NCBI RefSeq assembly: GCF_900101895.1
Contig: NZ_FMVF01000003.1
Location: 301,258 to 365,257 of the forward strand
Source of the DNA: Flavobacterium caeni
GTDB lineage: Bacteria > Bacteroidota > Bacteroidia > Flavobacteriales > Flavobacteriaceae
DNA: 64,000 nt
Direction: 5' to 3'
Position numbers and translations under genes: made by a program. Shown here in pieces: positions 25,767 to 32,938 of this stretch (position 1 is the first letter of the stretch; every line of letters starts with the position of its first letter). The notes under the pieces are model-generated. The model saw only the letters and a program-made list of their open reading frames with translations. It searched no databases and had not been told where the DNA came from.

Positions 25767-25864
25767 ATTCATCATTCATCATTCGTCATTCGTCATTCGA
25801 CATTCGTCATTCGACATTCGTCATTCATCATTCATCATTCGTCATTCATCATTCGACATTCAAA
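25767..25864. repeat. Fourteen-unit heptamer array (ATTCRWC)
   Basis: Fourteen perfect-length 7-nt units of ATTCATC, ATTCGTC or ATTCGAC end one base before the stop codon of the LCIB-like gene. The unit phase is uninterrupted over 98 bp. Confidence 0.95.
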
Positions 25865-25865
25865 A

Positions 25866-26615
25866 TCATTTCCCCGAAAACACCGCCGTCAAATCCTGCG
25901 ATTTTCCCGTATTCAAATCAATGATCTCAAACCGACGCAATGCGCTAAAACTGCCCATGTCGCTGTCGCTGTTGATCAAAATCGAGCCCATCAAAATCAC
26001 ATAATGGCAATTGTATTTGGTTTGCGAAACCAATTCATTGATGCGCTTGTTGATGGCTTCATAAATGACTTCGGTGGCCGCGAGCAATGGTTCGCCGCTG
26101 CTGGTGATACGATTTTCTTCGGCCAACAGTATCTGCTCGATCGTGTTCATCTGGTAATCGAGTTCGCTGATTTCGCCTTTCTTGATCTTGCCGTCCTGCA
26201 ACTTCTTGAGCCCGGCCTTGGCCGCGCCGCAACACCCGCTGGTATGGCTTTGCCCATGCCGGTGGATTTCACCCAACGCGCCCTCTTTCGAAATCCCGAT
26301 GTGCGGCCCGTAATAAATGTACACCGCGCCGTCGTCGGGCACATGGCTCGCAAAAGCCCCCATGCCCGTGAGCCCCGTAAACGGATAACCGTCGAGCCCA
26401 CCCATTTTGAACGGCCCCAAGAATTCGGCCGTGCGCACCGGATACTGGATGCTGTTGACGTCGTCGCTGCAAATGCTGTCGGCCATCATGATGTGGGTGG
26501 GTTCGAGATCGAGCACATCTTCGATATAGTCGATGAGTTGGTTCACTGTATCTATGGTCGTCATCGCGTTCGGATACCATCGGCGCACGATGGCCAGTTT
26601 TTCTCTCTTGGTCAT
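25866..26615 (-). CDS. LCIB/LCIC-type beta-carbonic-anhydrase-like protein
   Basis: A 249-residue soluble protein carrying the signature of the limiting-CO2-inducible protein B/C family of algae: ICSDDVN with C49, LDGYPFTGLTGMGAFASH with H91, YYGPHIGISKEGALGEI, and SGCCGAA with C128/C129. In the crystallised algal members a Cys-His-Cys zinc site and the CSDD region form a beta-carbonic-anhydrase active centre, and all of these are present here. Expected activity is CO2/bicarbonate interconversion, although some family members are inactive alone. Its ATG overlaps the bestrophin stop by ATGA. A different role, for example a hydratase within the aromatic pathway, is possible. Confidence 0.75.
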   Translation of the reverse strand: MTKREKLAIVRRWYPNAMTTIDTVNQLIDYIEDVLDLEPTHIMMADSICSDDVNSIQYPVRTAEFLGPFKMGGLDGYPFTGLTGMGAFASHVPDDGAVYIYYGPHIGISKEGALGEIHRHGQSHTSGCCGAAKAGLKKLQDGKIKKGEISELDYQMNTIEQILLAEENRITSSGEPLLAATEVIYEAINKRINELVSQTKYNCHYVILMGSILINSDSDMGSFSALRRFEIIDLNTGKSQDLTAVFSGK

Positions 26616-27619
26616 AGGATGATGTTGTTTTTGGGTTGTAGTGCGGGCGGCAATTCGGTTTCGCCCAACATTTCGCGCAGGTCAATCTCGATGGTGCGGC
26701 TCATTTGCGAAATCGGTACGTCGTTCGGGCCGCCCTCGAACGGGTTTTCGGTGCTTTCGCCGATCTGGTCGAGCGCCGTATATACCCACGAAATGAGTAC
26801 GCTGAACGGGATCACGAACCACACCATGTGCCCTTGCAAAATGCCCGTCGCCGTTTCGTTGAGTTTGTCGAAATCCTTTAAAAGCCCGAACGGCAACAAA
26901 TGACAAAACAGCTGTACAAAAATCGTATTGATGGTCGCAAATTGCCGCGGATAGGGAAAGTTCTTGATACGTTCGCTACGGCCTTGCTGGTCATACAAAT
27001 CGCGCAGGACTTTTTGCATTTCAACAAAGCGATAATTGTCGAGTTTACCCGAATCGGCCAGCATTTTCAAGTCTTCACTTTGCTTGGCCAACAATTGCGC
27101 GGCGCGGTTCTTGGTGCGCAAAATGGCTTGCAATTCTTGTGGGTCCAAGTAGTTTTTCAATTCCTCGTCGAGCGCAGACAAACGCTCCGGAATATCGTAA
27201 AACTGCGCATACTCGATGTAATTGCCCTTGGTCATCGATTCCCAAGTACGCGGTTCGCGCATCTGGTAACGCAACGCGGTGAGCCATGCAAAATGACGGT
27301 AAATCATTTTCTTCGATAGATCGCGGTCGTTCAAAAAATCACGCGCCGACACACCCCAACTGCGGCTGCTGTTCAAAATCGAGCCCCAAATTTGACGGGC
27401 TTCCCAGGTACGGCTGTACGTTTGCGTATTCTTAAAACCCACGATGAACGCCGTGGCCGTACCCAAAAACGCGACCACCGTCCACGGGATCGCAATCCAT
27501 TTCATCCCGCATGCCTGGTACAGCACCGTCGGGATGATGGCGATAAGCGACAACCGGTAAATACAATGTCTTGTCCAGAGGGTGAGTTCTTTGAAGGAGT
27601 AGGATTTTCCGGCGTGCAC
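26612..27619 (-). CDS. Bestrophin-family ion channel
   Basis: A 335-residue membrane protein of the bestrophin (RFP-TM) family. Family signs are the two N-terminal helices, FKNTQTYSRTWEARQIWG with the Arg/Trp pattern of bestrophins, a long helical cytoplasmic stretch, LLPFGLL near the third helix, VWFVIPFSVLISWVYTALD and the IGESTENPFEGGPNDVPIS acidic motif. The start is GTG at 27619, since a stop lies in frame just upstream. Animal and algal bestrophins conduct Cl-/HCO3-; one bacterial homologue is a cation channel, so selectivity is open. Here it overlaps an LCIB-type gene by 4 bases within an aromatic-acid operon. Confidence 0.9.
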   Translation of the reverse strand: MHAGKSYSFKELTLWTRHCIYRLSLIAIIPTVLYQACGMKWIAIPWTVVAFLGTATAFIVGFKNTQTYSRTWEARQIWGSILNSSRSWGVSARDFLNDRDLSKKMIYRHFAWLTALRYQMREPRTWESMTKGNYIEYAQFYDIPERLSALDEELKNYLDPQELQAILRTKNRAAQLLAKQSEDLKMLADSGKLDNYRFVEMQKVLRDLYDQQGRSERIKNFPYPRQFATINTIFVQLFCHLLPFGLLKDFDKLNETATGILQGHMVWFVIPFSVLISWVYTALDQIGESTENPFEGGPNDVPISQMSRTIEIDLREMLGETELPPALQPKNNIIL

Positions 27620-27660
27620 GTTTAATTATTATTTATTTTTTATTGTTATTATTTATTGGT
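27620..27660 (-). promoter_or_regulatory. Shared AT-rich leader, copy before bestrophin
   Basis: On the - strand CAATAAATAATAACAATAAA continues as AAATAAATAATAAT up to the GTG start. It matches the leaders before the maleate isomerase gene and bshA. Confidence 0.45.
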
Positions 27661-27670
27661 TTCGGTGCGC

Positions 27671-28585
27671 TTAGAATTTGATTTCCTTGACGGTGTTGGT
27701 CAGCGTACCGATGCCTTGCACAGTGGCTTCTACCACGTCGCCGTCCCACATCCATTCCTGTGGGTTGCGGCCTGCACCAACGCCCGCCGGTGTTCCCGTG
27801 GCGATGATGTCGCCGGGCTCGAGCGTGAATACGGTGCTCAAATCTTCGATAAGGTCGTTGATGTTGAACAGCATGAATTTCGTATTCGAATTTTGTTTTT
27901 CGACCCCGTTGAGTTTGAGCGATAAGTTCAAATTGTGCGGATCGGCGATTTCGTCTTTGGTCACCAAAACAGGACCCATGGGCGCAAATGTGTCCTGGCC
28001 TTTCGAGACGATCCATTGCCCGGCACGGCGGCAGTCGCGCGCGCTGATGTCGTTGATGATGGTGTAGCCGAAGACGTAATCGAGCGCGTCTTCTTTCTTG
28101 ACGTATTTTCCCTTTTTGCCGATGACGACCGCAAGTTCGACTTCCCAATCGAGTTGCTCGGTGAGGTTGCGGTTGTGCAAAATCTCGGTGTTGTTGGCCG
28201 TTACGGTCGTGGGCGGTTTGGAAAAGATGACGGGTTTTTGCGGCAATTCCTTGGACGTATCAAGCGTACGGGCGCTTTCGGCGACGTGTTCGGTATAATT
28301 GAGTCCGATGCCGATGATGTTTTTGCGCGGGCGCGGAATGGGTGCCAGCAGCGTCACTTCAGACATAGGTACCGAAACGGCAGCAATCGTATTTTCGTTG
28401 GCATGCGCAAGCGCCGATTGGATTCTTTTTACTTCATCGGTACCCGCGTCGATAAGATCCAGCATCGAGGCCGCAAAGGTTTCGTTCGATTTGAAACCGA
28501 GTTTTTCGATGTCGATGATGGTGTCGTTTTGAAGGATGCCGATTTTTTGTTCGTTTGATGTATTTTGGTAGGTGAGTAATTTCAT
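27671..28585 (-). CDS. Fumarylacetoacetate hydrolase-family acylpyruvate hydrolase
   Basis: The ATG at 28585 (MKLLTYQNTS) gives 304 residues. The FAH C-terminal fold is complete: IGIGLNYTEHVAES, the metal ligands in DWEVELAVVIGKKGK (E-x-E) and NDISARD (Asp), and DIIATGTPAGVG. Members cleave acylpyruvates such as fumarylpyruvate or maleylpyruvate to pyruvate plus a diacid. With the neighbouring gentisate-dioxygenase-like gene it likely splits the ring-opened product. In the proposed route this is maleamylpyruvate, giving maleamate and pyruvate. It is 57 bases downstream of the bicupin gene. Confidence 0.9.
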   Translation of the reverse strand: MKLLTYQNTSNEQKIGILQNDTIIDIEKLGFKSNETFAASMLDLIDAGTDEVKRIQSALAHANENTIAAVSVPMSEVTLLAPIPRPRKNIIGIGLNYTEHVAESARTLDTSKELPQKPVIFSKPPTTVTANNTEILHNRNLTEQLDWEVELAVVIGKKGKYVKKEDALDYVFGYTIINDISARDCRRAGQWIVSKGQDTFAPMGPVLVTKDEIADPHNLNLSLKLNGVEKQNSNTKFMLFNINDLIEDLSTVFTLEPGDIIATGTPAGVGAGRNPQEWMWDGDVVEATVQGIGTLTNTVKEIKF

Positions 28586-28642
28586 GTCGAATGTCAAACG
28601 TCGAAAGTCAAACGAGAGGACCGCGACGCTCATGATTAATTA

Positions 28643-29755
28643 TTAATTGTTAATTGTTTGAAAACCATTATTATCCGGATATTCCTTCTCCTGGTACAAT
28701 CCCAATTTTTCGATCACCGGCAAATCGTTGAACGAAAACAGCACCGCGTCTTCGGTTTCGGATAAATTGACGTGTTCGTGGTACACCCAACTCGGCACGC
28801 AAAAAATATCGCGCTCCTTCCAGTCAAATCTTTTGCCGCCAATGACCGAATAACCCTTGCCCTTGGCGCATTGGTACACGAACGAACCCGTGTGTTTGTG
28901 CGCTTTCGTATGTTCGCCCGCGCGCAGGAGTTGGATGGTTGCGCCCATGGTTTGCATGACGTGGCCGCCCGTCAGCGGGTTGGAATACTGCATCAAAATC
29001 CCGTCGAAAGCCGAGCCATCGCTGACTTTGGCCGCGTCCAAAAGTGCCGGATAAACCGATTTCCAGGAATATTTGAACAGCGGTGAATACGGTTTGTCCC
29101 AAACATGGTCGGCGGGAATGACGCCAGACCCGCTGTAACTCAATGGCGAAAAATTGATCGGATGGGCGAGTGGCTGCTTGCCGTCAAATACCGCATAATC
29201 GTTGGCCTCTAAAGCGTTGACGAGTGGAATGTCGAGTCCATCCTGCCACACGCAGGTCTTGCCGCCTTCGGCCACACCGTGTTCGTGCCACGTCGAGTTG
29301 GGCGTGATGACAAAATCGTTGACTTCAAAAGTAATCTTGTTGCCATCGACCACCGTATAGCCGCCTTCGCCTTCCATGATGAACCGCAATGCCGAGGCTT
29401 TGTGGCGGTGCGCCGACGTACTTTCGCCGGGACGCGTGACCTGAATTCCCGTGTACAGCCAACCGACGGCCGCCGAAACATCTTTGCGTTTATCGTTAAC
29501 CAAATACACCACACGGCGTCCGGCTTGTTCGGGCGTCACGAGATCAGAGGATTTGAGGACCAGCTCGCGCAAATCTTCGTATTTCCAGAGCATCGGCACC
29601 GATGATGTGCGCGGTTCCCACGGCTCGATGTCGTTGGCCACCGTCCAAAGCGCGCCGGCCCCTAGTGATTCGAGTTCTTTGTAATAGTCTTCGAGCTCGG
29701 GCGTATCCTTGACGCGGGCGCGGCCGATGACGTCGTCTGAGTGTTTTGCTTCCAT
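28643..29755 (-). CDS. Gentisate 1,2-dioxygenase-like bicupin ring-cleavage enzyme
   Basis: A 370-residue two-cupin protein of the gentisate dioxygenase family. The N-terminal cupin carries the iron ligands HRHKASALRFIMEGEG and TPNSTWHEHG; the C-terminal cupin keeps HKHTGSFVYQCAKGKG and VPSWVYHEH, so both halves retain His motifs. Such enzymes cut 2,5-dihydroxybenzoate or analogues between the carboxyl- and hydroxyl-bearing carbons. Relatives act on salicylate, 1-hydroxy-2-naphthoate or 5-substituted analogues. The operon also contains a salicylyl/anthraniloyl-CoA hydroxylase, thioesterase and amide-hydrolase candidate, so 5-hydroxyanthranilate is the substrate I favour over gentisate. Which it is cannot be settled from sequence. 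Confidence 0.88.
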   Translation of the reverse strand: MEAKHSDDVIGRARVKDTPELEDYYKELESLGAGALWTVANDIEPWEPRTSSVPMLWKYEDLRELVLKSSDLVTPEQAGRRVVYLVNDKRKDVSAAVGWLYTGIQVTRPGESTSAHRHKASALRFIMEGEGGYTVVDGNKITFEVNDFVITPNSTWHEHGVAEGGKTCVWQDGLDIPLVNALEANDYAVFDGKQPLAHPINFSPLSYSGSGVIPADHVWDKPYSPLFKYSWKSVYPALLDAAKVSDGSAFDGILMQYSNPLTGGHVMQTMGATIQLLRAGEHTKAHKHTGSFVYQCAKGKGYSVIGGKRFDWKERDIFCVPSWVYHEHVNLSETEDAVLFSFNDLPVIEKLGLYQEKEYPDNNGFQTINN

Positions 29756-29761
29756 AATGTT

Positions 29762-29805
29762 AAGTCGAAAGTCGTAAAGTCATAAAGTCGTAAAGTCAAA
29801 AGACT
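29762..29805. repeat. Octamer repeat array (GTCGTAAA type)
   Basis: Five degenerate units of GTCGTAAA/GTCATAAA fill the gap between the nitrilase and bicupin genes. The same unit family recurs at 16757, 60460, 60767 and 62209. Confidence 0.85.
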
Positions 29806-29827
29806 AAGGACTTTAGAACCGAACGCT

Positions 29828-30808
29828 TTACTTGTTTCTGAATTCTTCGTGGTTGTCTATAAAGGTAATCTTTTTTGTCGGGGCGACATTTACCCGCAGA
29901 TCAAAAATATCAAAGCGATTGTAATGCCCCAAGATGTCGTGCATTTGCTTGGGTTGGATGCATTTGGCCAAATCGATTTCGGCATATACGATGCCTTCTT
30001 CGTCGATGAGCGGTTCACCAATGACCGCGCCGTTCGGACCGATGAATCCAGAGAATGCAGAGTTTTTTCGCGTCAGTAATTCTTCCGCATTCGGCACATC
30101 GGCTTTCATCGCGTCCATGATTTCTTGCGAAATGGTCGAACAAGAAACGATCGTAAAGAGTTTGCCTTCGAACGAATGTGCCGCCGCGCGGATCTTGATC
30201 GCCTCGGCCATGTTGTAATCGGGTGGGGCCACGGGCAGCGAAATGTAGTTCGCGATGTGGATCAGTTCGCCTTGGGAGAGCAACGTAAAACGCGCCAAGG
30301 TATTTGTATTTTCGCCGCAGGCCAGCGTGCCGATCGGGCCGATGTCGGTTTTGTAAACCTTGAGCGACGAACCATCGCCACTTGTCCACGTCAGTTTTTC
30401 GGCCCACGTCGGAACGAGTTTGCGGTGTTTGCCTATCAGGTTGCCTTTGTTGTCGATGATCAAATTCGTATTGTAAATCTCACCAAAACTGTCGCCGCGT
30501 TCGTTCATCCCGATGACCACCTGGATGTTGTAATCTGCTGCCGCCTTGCGGATGCGCGCCATCTCATCACCTTCGGCTGTTACGGAATTTCGGTAGAGTT
30601 TTTCATACCACGCGCTGCCTTGTACGGGCGTCATGATCCAATTCCAGTACGGATAGCCGGAGATGAACACCTCGGGAAAGGCGATGAGTTGCGCACCATT
30701 TTGGGCCGCTTCTTTGATGAACGCGATGGCTTTATCGATGGTCTTGTCGACGTCGAGAAAAACGGGAGCGGTTTGGACGGTGGCGGCTTTGAATTTTGGG
30801 AAATCCAT
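29828..30808 (-). CDS. Nitrilase-superfamily C-N hydrolase (CGEN variant)
   Basis: A 326-residue enzyme with the catalytic triad of the superfamily: E46 in FPEVFISGYP, K130 in GKHRKLVPTW and C164 in GTLACGENTNTLARF. The Cys is followed by GEN rather than the WEN of classic plant-type nitrilases. Substrates can be nitriles or amides. Its place between the thioesterase and ring-cleavage genes suggests it removes ammonia from a pathway intermediate; maleamate to maleate would fit, since maleate isomerase is in the same operon. Known maleamate amidases belong to another family, so this is inference. A nitrile side substrate remains possible. Confidence 0.85.
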   Translation of the reverse strand: MDFPKFKAATVQTAPVFLDVDKTIDKAIAFIKEAAQNGAQLIAFPEVFISGYPYWNWIMTPVQGSAWYEKLYRNSVTAEGDEMARIRKAAADYNIQVVIGMNERGDSFGEIYNTNLIIDNKGNLIGKHRKLVPTWAEKLTWTSGDGSSLKVYKTDIGPIGTLACGENTNTLARFTLLSQGELIHIANYISLPVAPPDYNMAEAIKIRAAAHSFEGKLFTIVSCSTISQEIMDAMKADVPNAEELLTRKNSAFSGFIGPNGAVIGEPLIDEEGIVYAEIDLAKCIQPKQMHDILGHYNRFDIFDLRVNVAPTKKITFIDNHEEFRNK

Positions 30809-30910
30809 ACTAAAGTTATTTTAAATGTTGAATTTTAAATTTTAAATTCAAAATGCATCCGGTGGAGCGCTCTACGTTAGCCGAAGCATTCAAAATTTAA
30901 AATTTATAAT
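30809..30910. repeat. AT-rich intercistronic region with imperfect inverted repeat
   Basis: Tandem ATTTTAA-type heptamers flank a GC-rich centre; GAATTTTAAATTTTAAATTC on one side and GCATTCAAAATTTAAAATTT on the other are imperfect complements. It separates the thioesterase and nitrilase genes. Confidence 0.6.
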
Positions 30911-31327
30911 TTAAAATTTTAAAAAGTATTGTTCGATTTTGGTTCGGGTGTCGTCGGTGAACGGTTCGGCCTTGATGCCGTCGCCCAGTTTGACGTTAAC
31001 AAGCGTCACCTCGCCCTCGAGACAGGTTTTGTCATTTTCATCGGCAAACCGGAATCCGCAGGTCACCGATGCGCCGCCGAGGTTTATCACCCAAAGTTGT
31101 TTGGTTAATACATCGCCGATACGCGCGGCTTTCTTGAATTGCACCTTTAAATCGACGGTAGGAATGCCCACGTTCTGTTCGTGGATTTTCGCGAACGGAC
31201 GGTCGAGCGCTTCGGCAAACCAATCCTCTACCAGGTCGTTGAGCATTTCCAGAAAACGAGGGTAAAATACGATGCCGGCATAGTCGACGTGCTTGAAGCG
31301 GATGGGTTCGGTTTTGGTAAAATTCAT
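30911..31327 (-). CDS. 4-hydroxybenzoyl-CoA-type (hotdog) thioesterase
   Basis: A 138-residue single-hotdog protein with the classic 4HBT active-site segment HVDYAGIVFYPRFLEM near residue 13; the Asp is the expected catalytic residue. It hydrolyses an aryl-CoA thioester. In the operon it would release 5-hydroxyanthranilate (or gentisate) from its CoA ester after ring hydroxylation. It starts 11 bases after the flavoprotein gene ends. Length and motif are standard for the family. Confidence 0.92.
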   Translation of the reverse strand: MNFTKTEPIRFKHVDYAGIVFYPRFLEMLNDLVEDWFAEALDRPFAKIHEQNVGIPTVDLKVQFKKAARIGDVLTKQLWVINLGGASVTCGFRFADENDKTCLEGEVTLVNVKLGDGIKAEPFTDDTRTKIEQYFLKF

Positions 31328-31338
31328 TTAGTTGGGTT

Positions 31339-32922
31339 TTAAAAACTTTCGGGCGTGGCTTTTTTCCAAGCATAAAACAACCGGTCGGGCACCGTTTCGG
31401 GTTGCAACAAACAACCCGTTTTGAGTTCTGGGAACAGCTCTGCAAAGGTGCGGATGTTGGTCTTGTCGATGCGCATGCTCACCAAATCGCGGTCTACCTT
31501 GTCGGGGTGGTCTATGCCCGCCGAGGCCATGAGTTCCATCGCGGCCTTGACCGTTTCATGCTGGTACCGTGCTACGCGGATGCTTTTTTCTTCGGGGACC
31601 AACCCTTTGACCAATCGGGGATCCTGTGTCGCGACGCCGGTAGGGCAGGTGTTGGCATGACATTCGAGCGCCTGGATGCAGCCCAAGGCAAACATCATCC
31701 CGCGTGCCGAATTGCACAAATCGGCGCCCATCGAGAGCGCACGGATGATGTCGAACCCGCTGATGACCTTGCCGCTGGCGATGATCTTGATTTCATCCTT
31801 AAGTCCAAATCCTACAAGACAATCATGCACAAACGCCAAAGCATCGCGCAAGGGCATGCCCACGTGGTCCGAATATTCGATCGGGGCCGCGCCGGTTCCG
31901 CCTTCGCCGCCATCGACGGTGATGAAATCGAAATAGGTCTTGGTTTGTACCATCGCCTTACAGATCGCGATGAATTCAGATTTGTTGCCGATGCAAATCT
32001 TCATCCCGACCGGTTTCCCGCCAGAGTGCTCGCGCAACACCTTGATGAAATCCATCAATTCCAAAGGCGTCTTGAACGCCGAATGTTTGGGCGGCGAAAT
32101 GATGTCGTTGCCTTTTTGCACCAATCGGATGGCCGCAATCTCATCGGTTACTTTTTCTTTGGGCAAAATGCCGCCGTGCCCGGGTTTGGCGCCTTGCGAG
32201 AATTTGATTTCGATCATCTTGACGTTGTCGTAATGCGCGCGCTCGGTAAAATGCTCGGGCGAAAAATTGCCGTACTGGTCGCGGCAACTGAAATAGCCCG
32301 TGCCGATGTTCCACACCACATCGCCGCCCGGCTGTAAATGGTAGGGGGAAAGCCCGCCTTCGCCCGTGTTGTGGAAAAAGCCGCCTTGCTGGGCACCCGC
32401 GTTCAAAGCCAGAATGGCGTTGCGGCTCAGCGATCCGTAACTCATCGCGCTGATGTTGAACAGGCTCGCCATATACGGCTTTTTGCATTGCGACGACCCG
32501 ATGCGTACCTTGGGATTCTGGTCTACGTCCTGGAACGGGATGGCCTTGATGCTGTGGTTGATCCACTGGTAGCCCTCGTCGTACACGTTGAGTTGCGTAC
32601 CGAACGGATGCGAATCGGTTTCTTTTTTACTGCGTTGGTAAACAAGGCTGCGCTGCAATCGCGTAAACGGACGGCCCTCGGTGTCGGTTTCTATAAAATA
32701 CTGCCTTGCGCCGGGCCCGAGCGATTCGAGCAGGTAACGCATACGGCCGAACAACGGAAAGTTACGACGGATCGTTCTTTTGGACTGGTACATGTCAAAC
32801 ACGCCCATCCCGATAAGCGGCAGGAAAATCACGAGCAGAAAAGCAAATTTGAGGTTCACATACATCAAAATGCCCGTGAGCGCAAGGAAGGTGATGCTGG
32901 TAACGATGAATACTTTTCTCAT
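31339..32922 (-). CDS. FMN-binding glutamate-synthase-like membrane-anchored protein
   Basis: A 527-residue protein with two N-terminal membrane helices (about residues 7-45) and a soluble glutamate-synthase (GltB2) barrel. Visible family patches are NISAMSYGSLSRNAILALN, GEGGLSPYHLQPGGDVVW, HGGILPKEKVTDEIA, TVDGGEGGTGAAPIEYSDH and the C-terminal CQALECHANTCPTGVATQDP with cysteines for an Fe-S cluster. No glutaminase domain is present. Related proteins are widespread in Bacteroidota, and their substrate is unknown; transfer of ammonia to 2-oxoglutarate is conceivable, which would be useful for ammonia released from anthranilate. That link is inference. Confidence 0.85.
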   Translation of the reverse strand: MRKVFIVTSITFLALTGILMYVNLKFAFLLVIFLPLIGMGVFDMYQSKRTIRRNFPLFGRMRYLLESLGPGARQYFIETDTEGRPFTRLQRSLVYQRSKKETDSHPFGTQLNVYDEGYQWINHSIKAIPFQDVDQNPKVRIGSSQCKKPYMASLFNISAMSYGSLSRNAILALNAGAQQGGFFHNTGEGGLSPYHLQPGGDVVWNIGTGYFSCRDQYGNFSPEHFTERAHYDNVKMIEIKFSQGAKPGHGGILPKEKVTDEIAAIRLVQKGNDIISPPKHSAFKTPLELMDFIKVLREHSGGKPVGMKICIGNKSEFIAICKAMVQTKTYFDFITVDGGEGGTGAAPIEYSDHVGMPLRDALAFVHDCLVGFGLKDEIKIIASGKVISGFDIIRALSMGADLCNSARGMMFALGCIQALECHANTCPTGVATQDPRLVKGLVPEEKSIRVARYQHETVKAAMELMASAGIDHPDKVDRDLVSMRIDKTNIRTFAELFPELKTGCLLQPETVPDRLFYAWKKATPESF

Positions 32923-32938
32923 GATTGGTATCTGTATT

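Noticed and set aside
25767..25864. Considered a CRISPR array because of the regular repeats.
   Set aside because: Units are only 7 nt with no spacers and no cas genes are nearby.
27671..29755. Considered a plain salicylate-to-gentisate pathway.
   Set aside because: Not excluded, but it leaves the nitrilase and maleate isomerase without a role; the anthranilate route uses every gene. Kept as alternative in the gene entries.
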